DNA from: Halorubrum sodomense
GTDB lineage: Archaea > Halobacteriota > Halobacteria > Halobacteriales > Haloferacaceae
Assembly (NCBI RefSeq): GCF_900111935.1
Contig: NZ_FOYN01000003.1
Span: forward strand, 186,001-250,000
Length of the DNA stretch: 64,000 nucleotides
Direction of reading: 5' to 3'
Shown: piece after piece, positions 41,643 to 52,500 of the stretch
Layout: each line of letters opens with the position of its first letter
How positions within the stretch are numbered: position 1 is the first letter of the stretch
Position numbers and translations under genes: made by a program
The notes under the pieces: model-generated
The model's database searches: none
The model's input: only the letters and a program-made list of their open reading frames with translations
What the model was told of the DNA's origin: nothing

Positions 41643-43936
41643 GTAGCGACGCCGAGACCGGCGCCGAGGAGGCGGCGGCGACCGAACCGGCGGGCAATCC
41701 CGACCGCGAGACGAAGGCCGAGCGGATCCGCGAGCTGCTGGCGACCGAGGGCGACGCGGTCGCAGAGAACACCCGCGGCTTCAACGAGGGGCGCTACGAG
41801 TCGACGGGGCGCCTCGACGGCTACGAGGCGCTGAAAGCCGAGGCGCGCGCCATCAAGGAGGACGCGATCGAGCGGCTCCCGGAGCTCATCGACGAGGTGA
41901 CGGAGGCGGTCGAGGCGAACGGCGGGACCGTCTACCTCGCGGACGACGCGGCCGACGCGAACCGGTACGTCCGCGAGGTCGCGGCCGAGCGCGGCGCCGA
42001 GCGCGCGGTGAAATCGAAGTCGATGACCTCCGAGGAGATCGAGGTGAACGACGCGCTCGAAGCGGACGGCGTCGAGGTCGTCGAGACCGACCTCGGCGAG
42101 TGGGTGCTCCAGCTGGCCGACGAGGAGCCCTCCCACATCGTCGCGCCGGCGATCCACAAGTCGCGTGAGGGGATCGCGGAGCTGTTCGCGGAGCGGTTCG
42201 ACCCGGAGGACCCGCCAGAGACCGCCGAGGAGCTCACCATGTTCGCCCGCGAGCGGCTCGGCGAGCTGATCGAGGGCGCCGACCTCGGGATGACCGGCGC
42301 GAACTTCGTCGCGGCCGATTCGGGGACGATGTTACTGGTCACCAGCGAGGGGAACGCCCGCAAGACGGTGACCGCGACCGACACCCACGTCGCGGTCGCG
42401 GGCGTCGAGAAGCTCGTCCCGACGGTCGAGGAGTTCTCCCCGTTCGTCGAGCTGATCGGTCGCTCGGGGACGGGACAGGACGTGACCTCGTACATCTCGA
42501 CGCTCACGCCCCCGGTCGACTCGCCGGTGCCGGACTTCGCGGCCGACGAGACGCCCCTCGCCGTCGACCCCGACGGCCCCGGCGCCGACCGCGACTTCCA
42601 CCTCGTGCTTATCGACAACGGGCGCATGGCGATGCGCGACGACGAGACGCTGCGGGAGACGCTGTACTGCATCCGGTGTTCGGCCTGCTCGAACGCCTGC
42701 GGGAACTTCCAGAGCGTCGGCGGCCACGCGTTCGGCGGCGAGACGTACTCCGGCGGCATCGCCACGGGCTGGGAGGCGGGGATCGAGGGACTCGACACGG
42801 CCGCCGAGTTCAACGACCTCTGTACCGGCTGCTCGCGCTGCGTGCCGGCCTGCCCGGTCGGCATCGACATCCCGTGGATCAACACCGCGGTCCGCGACCG
42901 GATCAACCGCGGCGAGGCCGACCCGAGCCAGCTCGACTGGGCGTTCGAGGAGTTGGTCCCCGACGAGGAGCCCGGCGGCCTCGACCTCGGCACGCGGCTC
43001 GTGGGCAACTACGCGACGCTCGCGAAGTGGGGGCACAGGACCGCGCCGGTCGCCAACCGCCTCGCGAACGCCGGGCCGGTGCGCGCGCTGGCCGAGCGGG
43101 TGGCCGGGATCGACCGCCGCCGCGACCTCCCCGAGTTCGCCCGCGAGTCGTTCGTCGAGTGGTTCGACGCCCGAGGCGGGCCCGCGGTCCCGGCCGACGA
43201 GGCGACGCGCGAGGCGGTCGTCTACCCCGACACCGCCACGAACTACGTCGACGTCGAGCGCGGGAAGGCGACCGTGCGCGCCCTGGAGGCGCTCGGCGTT
43301 CACGTTCGGGTTCCGGACCTCCCCGGTAGCGGGCGCCCGCCCCTCTCGCAGGGGATGATCGCGACCGCCGAATCGGCGGCCGAGGACCTCTACGCGGGAC
43401 TGGCGCCACACGTCGACGCCGGCCGCGACGTGGTCGCGATCGAACCGAGCGACCTCGCGACGTTCCGACGCGAGTACGAGCGGTTCCTCCCGGACGGATC
43501 TCACGAGCGGCTCGCCGACGCGAGCTACGACGCGATGGAGTACGTGTTCGGTCTGCTGGAAAGCGGCGGCGACCCGGCGGCGCTGCGCGCGCCGAGCGAG
43601 GGAACCGGACCGGTCGCGTCGGGAAAGCGGATCGCGTATCACCCGCACTGCCAGGCCCGCACGGTCGAGGTCGGCGAGTACGCGACCGCGGTCTTCGAGC
43701 GGCTCGGCTACGACGTTCGCGTCTCCGACACCGAGTGTTGCGGGATGGCGGGCTCGTTCGGCTACAAGACCGACTACTACGAGCTGAGCGTGGACGTCGG
43801 CGAGCCGCTCCGCGAGCAGTTCGGCGACACCGACCGCACCGTCGTCGCGCCCGGCACGTCCTGTACCGAGCAGATCGACGCCCTGCTGGACGCGTCCCCG
43901 ATGCACCCGATCGAAGTCGTCGCGCCGCGGGAATAG
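41639..43936 (+). CDS. lutB: LutB-LutA fusion: LUD domain, 4Fe-4S dicluster and CCG domains
   Basis: In this 765-residue protein the N-terminal half is LutB: the LUD core with SKSMTSEEIEVNDAL, GMTGANFVAADSGTMLLVTSEGN and VGVEK-like region. The ferredoxin dicluster LYCIRCSACSNACGNFQ and LCTGCSRCVPACPVGIDIP follows. The C-terminal 270 residues are LutA-like CCG domains (YHPHCQARTVE, ECCGMAGSFGYKTDYYELS). In bacteria LutA, LutB and LutC are separate; here A and B are one chain. It passes electrons from L-lactate oxidation to the respiratory chain. Confidence 0.9.
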   Translation: MSSDAETGAEEAAATEPAGNPDRETKAERIRELLATEGDAVAENTRGFNEGRYESTGRLDGYEALKAEARAIKEDAIERLPELIDEVTEAVEANGGTVYLADDAADANRYVREVAAERGAERAVKSKSMTSEEIEVNDALEADGVEVVETDLGEWVLQLADEEPSHIVAPAIHKSREGIAELFAERFDPEDPPETAEELTMFARERLGELIEGADLGMTGANFVAADSGTMLLVTSEGNARKTVTATDTHVAVAGVEKLVPTVEEFSPFVELIGRSGTGQDVTSYISTLTPPVDSPVPDFAADETPLAVDPDGPGADRDFHLVLIDNGRMAMRDDETLRETLYCIRCSACSNACGNFQSVGGHAFGGETYSGGIATGWEAGIEGLDTAAEFNDLCTGCSRCVPACPVGIDIPWINTAVRDRINRGEADPSQLDWAFEELVPDEEPGGLDLGTRLVGNYATLAKWGHRTAPVANRLANAGPVRALAERVAGIDRRRDLPEFARESFVEWFDARGGPAVPADEATREAVVYPDTATNYVDVERGKATVRALEALGVHVRVPDLPGSGRPPLSQGMIATAESAAEDLYAGLAPHVDAGRDVVAIEPSDLATFRREYERFLPDGSHERLADASYDAMEYVFGLLESGGDPAALRAPSEGTGPVASGKRIAYHPHCQARTVEVGEYATAVFERLGYDVRVSDTECCGMAGSFGYKTDYYELSVDVGEPLREQFGDTDRTVVAPGTSCTEQIDALLDASPMHPIEVVAPRE

Positions 43937-43952
43937 CCCGGCCCGCGGCGCG
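43921..43952 (+). terminator. Stable hairpin enclosing the lutB stop codon
   Basis: An 11-bp GC stem (CGCGCCGCGGG and its exact complement, 43921-43931/43942-43952) has a 10-nt loop that contains the TAG of lutB. No T-run follows, so it may stabilise the 3' end or pause transcription rather than terminate alone. Confidence 0.45.
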
Positions 43953-43979
43953 CGGGAGGGGGCGTCGGTCGCGGGGTCC

Positions 43980-44043
43980 GCCGGCGTCCGCCGCGCTGAC
44001 CCTCGCCGCGTTGACCCCCCGCCGGCGTCCGCCGCGCTGACCC
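43980..44043. repeat. 41-bp spaced direct repeat in the lutB-PRC gap
   Basis: GCCGGCGTCCGCCGCGCTGA followed by CCC occurs at 43980-44002 and 44021-44043. A third, degraded copy (GTCGGCGTCCGACGCGCG) starts at about 44046, just before the operator-like palindrome. No coding content was seen. Confidence 0.65.
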
Positions 44044-44064
44044 CCGTCGGCGTCCGACGCGCGT

Positions 44065-44089
44065 CGTTCGACAACGAACGCTTAATAGG
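44065..44089 (+). promoter_or_regulatory. Palindrome abutting the TATA box of the PRC-barrel gene
   Basis: CGTTCG, 4 nt, CGAACG (44065-44080) is a perfect inverted repeat directly against the TATA element CTTAATAGG (44081-44089). The TATA lies about 27 nt before the ATG at 44112. The palindrome covers the BRE position, so a bound regulator would compete with or recruit TFB. Confidence 0.55.
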
Positions 44090-44111
44090 CGCGCTCGTGA
44101 CCGTATCGTGT

Positions 44112-44426
44112 ATGAACGCAGCCCCCGAAGAGATCACGTCGCTCGTCGGTCGCGAGGTGTACTCGAGCAACGGCGTCTTCGTCGGCGAAGTCGAAGACAT
44201 CCAGCTCGATCTGGACGCCCGCGCCGTGACCGGACTCGCGCTGGCCGAACTCAACCGCGAGCTGTTCGCCGGACAGGTGGGCGGCTCGACCGGCGTCGTC
44301 GTCCCGTACCGCTGGGTCCGCGCCGTCGGGGACGTGGTCCTGATCAACGACGTCATCGAGCGGTACGACGCCGGCGAATCCGACGAGGAGGCGAACGAGA
44401 TCGAGGCCCGCTCCGAGTCGCGATAG
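44112..44426 (+). CDS. PRC-barrel protein, CdpB-like
   Basis: The 104-residue single PRC-barrel protein starts MNAAPEEITSLVGREVYSSNGVFVGEVEDIQLDLDARAVTGLALAELN and continues VVVPYRWVRAVGDVVLINDVIERY, with an acidic tail. In haloarchaea small PRC-barrel proteins CdpB1/CdpB2 join the FtsZ2-SepF division machinery. This sequence looks like that group, but which paralogue, or another PRC protein, cannot be settled here. Confidence 0.75.
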   Translation: MNAAPEEITSLVGREVYSSNGVFVGEVEDIQLDLDARAVTGLALAELNRELFAGQVGGSTGVVVPYRWVRAVGDVVLINDVIERYDAGESDEEANEIEARSESR

Positions 44427-44464
44427 CGGGGTTCCGCCCGCCGACGCCGCGACGCGGTACCGGC

Positions 44465-44791
44465 TCAGAAGGGTAACGCGTCCCGGAGGCTCGCGATCAC
44501 GCCCCGTTCCTCGCGGCGCGCCTCGTCGAACACCGGATAGAGGGCGTTGAGAAACGCCGTCTCGTTTTCGAACTCCCGCTGCGGCACGCGGTCGAGAGCG
44601 TCCGAGAGCGCGAGCGAGCGCCCCTGCGCGTCGTAGGGGATCTCCGGGTCACCGAGCGCGTCGCGTATCTCCGCGGCCGTCGCGGGAAACGACACGTCCG
44701 CCTCGTCGAGCCGGGCGTCGAGCGCCGCGATGCCGAATTCGATCGCCTCGGGCTCGGCGGTATCACCGCCGCCGGGTGGCCGTGCTGCCAT
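44465..44791 (-). CDS. Small conserved haloarchaeal protein, function unknown
   Basis: This 108-residue acidic protein is helical throughout (IEFGIAALDARLDEADVSFPATAAEIRDALGDPEIPYDAQG then LALSDALDRVPQREFENETAFLNALYPVFDEARREERG). It loosely resembles haloarchaeal DUF5789-type small proteins. No cysteines or catalytic motif are seen. The gene stops 38 bp from the convergent PRC-barrel gene. Confidence 0.65.
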   Translation of the reverse strand: MAARPPGGGDTAEPEAIEFGIAALDARLDEADVSFPATAAEIRDALGDPEIPYDAQGRSLALSDALDRVPQREFENETAFLNALYPVFDEARREERGVIASLRDALPF

Positions 44792-44837
44792 TGCGACCGG
44801 ATATTTCCTCCGACGGCTTGAAACCCCTGCTCTCGGC

Positions 44838-45254
44838 TCACTCGGGCACGGACTCCGTCGGCGGGGCCGCGTCGACGACGGCGAGCTCGACCCCGTCCCC
44901 GGACCGGTCGAAGGCGGCGACCGAGTCGGCGTCGTACGGCGGCACCGCGACGATCACCACGCCCGCGAGGTCGTCGGTGCGGGAAATCCCGAGGAAGCCG
45001 TCCGGATGCGAGACGAATCGCGCGCCGCCCTCGCCCGCCGGCGTGCCGAGGTCGACGCCGAACACGGAGCTGACCGAGCCGCCCACGGACGGGAGCGTGA
45101 AGTGGGTCACCACCGGCGTCGCCGGGTCGAGCCCGAGGTCCGTCTCGAACTCGCCGGCCGGCGTCGACGAGAGCCGGACGTTCACCTCGTCGGGGTCCTC
45201 GCTCGCCGCGCGCTCGCGGAGCACCGTCAACAGGTCGCGGGTGACGTAGATCAC
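44838..45254 (-). CDS. Conserved haloarchaeal protein, function unknown
   Basis: This 138-residue protein starts at GTG 45254 (VIYVTRDLLTVLRERA). It has a beta-rich centre (VVTHFTLPSVGGSVSSVFGVDLGTP, ARFVSHPDGFLGISRTDDLAGVVIVAVPPYDADSVAAFDR) that is reminiscent of JAB/MPN-like folds in order of strands. The EHxH metal motif of active members is absent. I cannot name the family. Confidence 0.65.
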   Translation of the reverse strand: MIYVTRDLLTVLRERAASEDPDEVNVRLSSTPAGEFETDLGLDPATPVVTHFTLPSVGGSVSSVFGVDLGTPAGEGGARFVSHPDGFLGISRTDDLAGVVIVAVPPYDADSVAAFDRSGDGVELAVVDAAPPTESVPE

Positions 45255-45355
45255 TGGTCGGCCGTCGGTACGGGACGCACTGGCAAAAGGTCACGCACGA
45301 TGCGGTCGACGCGTCCGGCGCCGCTCTCCGGCCGCCCTCCGGCCGCTCTCCGCGC

Positions 45356-46057
45356 TCAGAACGGCAGCGCCGACTTGAGGGTCTTCGCGTACAGGCCGGG
45401 GGCCTTCGACCGCGAGCCGGAGAGCGCGTCCTCGAGCGCGACGGCCGCGCGCTCGTGGACGCCGACGCCGTGGCCCACGAGGACGCGTTCGGGGTCGAGC
45501 CCGGAGAGGGGGGCCGTCGGCGGCGTGAGCCGGAGCATCGGGTGGACGCCGAGCCGCTCGCGGTCGCCGCGGAAGTACGACCCCGTGCCGAGCGACTCGG
45601 GGACGATCAGCGTCTCCCCGTCGAAGAGCCCGACCTCCTGCCACGGCGGCAGCGAGGAGTCGCGGATCCGGATCGCCTCGAAGCCGGTGTCCGCGAGCCG
45701 CGAGCCGAACCGCTCGATTTCGACGTCCGGACCGAGCTCCTCTGCGACGCCCGTCATCCGCTCGGGGGCGTACACGGGAGCGTCGTGGCGCGCGGCGAGT
45801 TCGCCGCTGTCGCGCACGTGGCGGTCAAGCCCGACCACGACGCCGGCCACGTCGCCGAGCTCGTCGAGGAGCTCGTCGACCCCGGGCGCGTCGACCGGGT
45901 CGACCACCCACACGTCGTCCGCGCCCGTCTCGTCGTTGTGGACCGCGAACGCGTGGCTCGCGCGCTCCATCGTCTCGTCGGGGTACGCGATCCAGCCGAC
46001 GCCGCCGTCGTAGCGATCGATCTCGTGGAGGTCCGGCTCGCCGCCTTTCATTCCCAT
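45356..46057 (-). CDS. Degenerate metallo-beta-lactamase-fold protein
   Basis: The 233-residue protein is laid out like an MBL hydrolase: AFAVHNDETGADDVWVVDPVDAPGVDELLDEL, then GVVVGLDRHVRDSGELAARHDAPVYAPERM where the HxHxDH motif should be, FDGETLIVPESLGTGSYF, and LVGHGVGVHERAAVALEDAL as the last MBL strand. The metal motif is reduced to LDRHVRDSG, so hydrolytic activity is doubtful. It may be a pseudoenzyme. Confidence 0.65.
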   Translation of the reverse strand: MGMKGGEPDLHEIDRYDGGVGWIAYPDETMERASHAFAVHNDETGADDVWVVDPVDAPGVDELLDELGDVAGVVVGLDRHVRDSGELAARHDAPVYAPERMTGVAEELGPDVEIERFGSRLADTGFEAIRIRDSSLPPWQEVGLFDGETLIVPESLGTGSYFRGDRERLGVHPMLRLTPPTAPLSGLDPERVLVGHGVGVHERAAVALEDALSGSRSKAPGLYAKTLKSALPF

Positions 46058-46141
46058 ACTACCCGTTCGGCCCGGACGCTTGTTAAGTCGTCTCCGGCGG
46101 AACGCCGATCCGGTGTTACCGGTGATCGCAGCGGGGGCGAC

Positions 46142-46357
46142 TCAGGCCTCCGGCCATTTGATCGAACAGCCCCGGGAGGGCCGGTCCGGAATTTCGACGT
46201 CCTCGCCCGCGAGGACGGCGTCGACCGCGTCGCGAATGTAGAACTCCGTCGGCTCGTCGTCTGGGTTGAGCGCGTCGTCGAGCCGGCCGTGATACTGGAG
46301 TCGCCACGTCCCGGCCTCACGGCCGAAGAGGAACGAGTCGGGGGTACACACTGCGTC
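46142..46357 (-). pseudogene. C-terminal remnant of a thioredoxin-fold (AhpC/redoxin-like) gene
   Basis: The surviving frame reads AVCTPDSFLFGREAGTWRLQYHGRLDD, then FYIRDAVDAVLAGEDVEI and ends RPSRGCSIKWPEA. This is the C-terminal half of a haloarchaeal thioredoxin-family protein (cis-Pro TP motif and terminal GCSIKW). The N-terminal half with the CxxC site is missing: upstream the frame runs into the tnpB-2 right end. No matching N-terminal part was found on the far side of the element, so the gene was truncated by insertion with loss of its 5' part. Confidence 0.7.
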
Positions 46358-46408
46358 TTGACATCTTCCCACGACTGAAGCCGTGGGATTCCTCCCGTGG
46401 GATATTGG
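46358..46408 (-). mobile_element. Right end of the tnpB-2 element (hairpin, likely omega-RNA 3' part)
   Basis: A perfect hairpin CCCACG/CGTGGG with loop ACTGAAGC (46368-46387) is followed on the minus strand by GGGAAGATGTCAAGAC. It is preceded by GGGAGGAATCCCACGG. This is the standard IS605-type right end. It lies between the tnpB-2 stop and the broken thioredoxin-like gene. The guide part of the RNA would read into 46354 and below. Confidence 0.7.
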
Positions 46409-47752
<1,344 letters not shown>

Positions 47753-47794
47753 GACGATGATTTATTATACTTTTAGTCTTAAAGTCTTTTTGTC
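47753..47794. promoter_or_regulatory. Overlapping divergent promoters of tnpB-2 and the RHH-like gene
   Basis: Only 42 bp separate the two starts. TTTATTATAC (47761-47770) lies about 29 nt before the ATG at 47795. On the other strand CTTTAAGA (about 47779-47786) lies about 29 nt before the GTG of tnpB-2. A direct repeat AGTCTT (47775-47780, 47783-47788) between them could be a repressor half-site pair. Confidence 0.5.
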
Positions 47795-47926
47795 ATGCGC
47801 CCGAACGTAGATATTTCACACACGCTTGGTGGCCGAATCAAAGACTACGCTGAAGCGAACAATCTGGGACTCTCGGAGGCATACACCGAAGTGCTAGAGG
47901 CAGGATTGGATGAATTGGAAAATTGA
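47795..47926 (+). CDS. Small ribbon-helix-helix-like protein divergent from tnpB-2
   Basis: This 43-residue protein starts MRPNVDISHTLGGRIKDYAE and ends LEAGLDELEN. A short beta strand (NVDISHTL) followed by two helices (GRIKDYAEANN and SEAYTEVLEAGLDEL) is the CopG/MetJ-type RHH pattern. It has an independent TATA box at leaderless spacing. Its position suggests autoregulation and repression of tnpB-2. The gap 47927-48150 is AT-rich IS flank and holds no gene I can support. Confidence 0.65.
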   Translation: MRPNVDISHTLGGRIKDYAEANNLGLSEAYTEVLEAGLDELEN

Positions 47927-48150
47927 GTATCCAGTAGTGTCTTAGTGTTTATATATTAACAGTTATTGGATTTACTCACAGCTGAACTCACAAGTCCTAT
48001 TATTACTGATATTTAGGGCCACAAACCTCGGTAGCCTCGTTGCTGAAGAACATGTTACGAGCCAGCAAAATCCGACTCATGCGGTCGCACCCGTCCTTAA
48101 TCTCCACATACCGGCAAAGACTAAAGGCAAATACGCCGGTAGCTGCCGGT

Positions 48151-48456
48151 ATGTCGAGGCAGATGAACACCGTCGTCGCAGGTGACGAGTCGGGGATCCA
48201 CGACGAGCCGCACATTCGGGACCGACGAATCACCGTGCGCCACGTCCACGCGCTGGTGGAAGAGCGCGGGCTCGACGCACAGACGGTTGCGGATCGGTTC
48301 GACCTCACTGCCGCGGAGGTCTACCACGCGCTGGCATACTATCACGATCACCCAGAAGAGATGCGGGATGTCGAGGAACGTAGTCAAGATCTCCACGACG
48401 CCGCAGCAAACGATCCGGACATCGTCACCGGTCCCGAGGATCTGTCGGACCCGTGA
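48151..48456 (+). CDS. DUF433 domain protein (antitoxin-like), partner absent
   Basis: This 101-residue protein has the DUF433 winged-helix pattern: PHIRDRRITVRHVHALVEERGLDAQTVADRFDLTAAEVYHALAYYHDHPEEMRDVEER. DUF433 proteins are usually antitoxins paired with a downstream DUF5615 PIN-like toxin. Here the 60 bp downstream hold no toxin start and the next gene is the convergent DUF368 gene. ATG 48151 is used because upstream in-frame sequence lacks conservation. It is probably an orphan after IS-related rearrangement. Confidence 0.75.
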   Translation: MSRQMNTVVAGDESGIHDEPHIRDRRITVRHVHALVEERGLDAQTVADRFDLTAAEVYHALAYYHDHPEEMRDVEERSQDLHDAAANDPDIVTGPEDLSDP

Positions 48457-48517
48457 CTTGGACACCTCGGTATGACTGTTCTAAAGTCCTCCTTGCGTTC
48501 CCGTGACTGTACTCCAG

Positions 48518-49462
<945 letters not shown>

Positions 49463-49530
49463 CTGGTCTGGAGGAACAGAGCCGCGGTAATGAAGGGTCG
49501 GGTAACGCGTGGCCGCGTCGGTCGCGGGCG

Positions 49531-52500
49531 CTAGGCCGTGGCCGCGTCGGCCGCGGTCGCGGTCGTCGCCGTCGTCGCGGCGGGGTCGACGCCGGTCAGC
49601 GAGCCCGCGTCGGTCGAGTTCGTCGAGTCGCCGCCGTCGCTGCTACCGCCGCCGACGGGACACGCGGGGTCGCCGCTCGGACAGTCGACGATCCGCTCTT
49701 CGAGTTCGACCGTCGCGGCCGAATCGTCGACGCCGACGACCTGTGCCTCGGTGACCTCGACCTGCCCGAACCGCTCGGTGGTGTACAGGTCGTCGCCGGT
49801 CGTCTGTGCGGTGGTGATGTTGTACGGCCCGGTGGCGCGGACGCTCGTGTTCGTGTACCCGTTCTCCGGCCCGAACTCGTCGTAGCCCGTCGTCGAGTAC
49901 GGGAGCGTGAACTCGAAGTTCCCGTTCTCGTCGGCGGTCGCGTACTGCGTGTACTCGAACGTCTGCCCGTCCGGCTTCCGGAGTTCGACGGTCGCTTTGA
50001 CCTCCTGGCCGGGCGCCGCGCCCGACCCGTCGACGGTCGCGCCCGGCACGCGTTCGAACGTCTTGACGAAGTCGTCGGTGAACGCCCCGAACAGCGACTC
50101 GCCGAACGTCGCCCGGAGGTCGACGCCGAACCGCTGGGCGAGGATCTGTGCCTGCTGCGCGTACGGCGACCGCCCCGGAGCCCGCGTGGCGTGAACTAAC
50201 CGGTAGTGCTCGAGCGCGTCGAGCCGCTCGGACGGAACGCCCATCACGCCGCCGACCTGCGCCGATCCGTCCGCCTCCACGTACGACCGCGCCGCGGAGA
50301 GGTTATCGAACCGACGGACCACCTGCCCCTCGCTCGGGAGGACCTTGATCTGGACCCGCTCGCCAGACGTCGTCTGCGCGGTCTGCGACTCCCAGTCCAG
50401 CACGACCGGCCGCGGCTCGACCGCGCTCCCGTAGTGTTGGTAGAGCCGGATCATCTGGCTCTCGTGGTAGCGCTGGGTCCGCGTCTGGAGTGCGGGGCGA
50501 AGGCCGCCCTGCTGGCCGTTCTGTCCCTGAACGCGCTGGTAGAGCAGCTCGTTGAAGTCGCGCACCGTCTCGTTGCCGCTGTAGAAGGTGACCGGCGCGT
50601 TGAACTTGGAGTTCGGCGAGGCCATCTGCCAGTCGACCATCACGTAGCGGGTCCGGTTGCCCTCGGTGCTCTGGCTCGCGAGCACCTCGGCCGCTTCCGC
50701 CTCGCTCGGTGCGAGGAGGTAGTCCGCCGCCGCGCCCGCGTTCTGCTGGAACGGGTTCGCGTTCGGGATGCGCTCGGCGCGCGTGGTGATCCAGTGGCCG
50801 TAGTCCCACCATGACATGACGCCATAGGCGCCCTCCGGATACTCGAAGTCGCCGTCGGCCGGTCGCTCGTAGGTACCGTACAGCTCCATCGGGTTGTCCG
50901 CGCCCTCGAGCTCGCCCGGTTCCGGGGTGTTGTCGTTCATCCACTGGAGGCTCTCGTCCCACTGGACGACGCTGCCCGGCTGGCTGGAGTTGCCCGCCTG
51001 CCAGACCGGGGTCGCGACGCCGACGAGCGGGACGAGGAGGACGGCGAGCACCGCGACCACCGTCAGCACCTGCCAGCCCTCGATGTCGCGGACCGCGTCG
51101 AGCGAGGTGAGATCCAGGGCGTCGAGCGCGACCTGGAGGAAGTACGCCGTTCCGACCGCGACGACGACGGCGAGGTAGTAGTTGAAGCGGACCTGCGTGA
51201 ACGCCGCGCTACCGATGAACGCCGCCCACACGACGAAGTACAGCTCTTGGCTGTCGTACTCGACGAGCAGCGTCGCGCCGACGAGGAAGGCGGCGGCGAT
51301 GAGCAGGCCGATCACCTGCCAGTCGACGCCGACGACGCCGCCGATAGCGTTGTACGCTTGCGGGACCGCGTAGACGGAGCCGACGACCGCGAGCGCGGCC
51401 GGAACGTAGAGGGTGTGGTTGGCGTCGTCGGAGCGGTAGAGGGGACGTGCGAGGATGTAAAGGACCGCGGCGAGCGCGAGGAAGAAGGCGAACCCGTACT
51501 GCGAGAGGACGAAGTTGGAGAACGAGGCGCCTTGGAGGGGGGGTTGCGCCTCGCCGATGGTGCGGGCGCCGGCGCTCGCGGAGAAGGCGACGGTGTTGAG
51601 CAGGCTGTTGACGATCGTCGACCACAGCGACGGGAGCGCGAGCCAGACGACGCCCACCGACGCGAAGATGAGCCCGCCGACGGCCGCCGGGTAGGTGTCC
51701 GTGCCGAGGTCTCGCGCCTCCCACTGCCGGGCGAGCCACGCGAGGAAGACGGCGCCGAGCGCGACGCCGAGCGGCGCGACGATCTGAAGGAAGGAGTACT
51801 CGCTCACGGCGAACCGGAAGGTGTCGAGCGGGATCACCTGCATCAGGCCTGCGACGCTCATCGTGATCGCGCCGGCGAACGCGACCGGCTCGGGACTCTT
51901 CCCGTGGTAGGTGTCGCTCGTGAGCGTGATCGCGAGGAAGATGCCGGTAAAGCCGACCATCAGGGCACCGGGCTGCCACGTCCACATGTAAAGTCCGAGT
52001 GCGACGCCCGCTGCGGCGGCGTACGCGACGGGGCGGCGAAGCGCGTCCCAGTCGCGGTCGACGACGAGCTCCCACACCGGCTTCTCGCGTTCCGCCACGC
52101 CGAGCGCGACGAGGAACGCGAGGACGGCGGTACTCTGGAAGAACACCTCGGCCGCGCTGTGATCGGGAAAGCCGACGAGCGAGTAGCGGAGGAAGGTCCC
52201 CGAGAACAGCGCGAGAGTCGCCGCACCGGCGAGCGCGGGAAGTCGGTCGGTGAACCGCCGCGCGATGAAGTACGTCGGAATCGCGACGAGCGCGCCGGTG
52301 ATCGGCGCCATCACGAGCAGGACTTCTTCCGTACTCCCCATGATCGGGCGGGCGATCCAGACCCCGACGGCCATGATGTAATCCCAGAGGGTGCCGAACT
52401 GGCCGGCGTTCGTTCCGAACGGGAAGCCGGTCCAGACGTCGTACGGGAGGGTGTTCGGCCAGTTTTTGAGGAGGTAGCTCGTCGTGCGGAAGTGATACCA

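Noticed and set aside
43980-44060. Spaced direct repeats considered as a replication-origin or ORB-like site.
   Set aside because: No Cdc6/Orc1 gene is nearby, there is no AT-rich unwinding element, and the units do not resemble haloarchaeal ORBs.
48003-48308. A 101-codon minus-strand frame opposite the DUF433 gene, considered as the missing N-terminal half of the truncated redoxin.
   Set aside because: It contains no thioredoxin-fold strand pattern or redox CxxC motif and overlaps the better-supported DUF433 frame.
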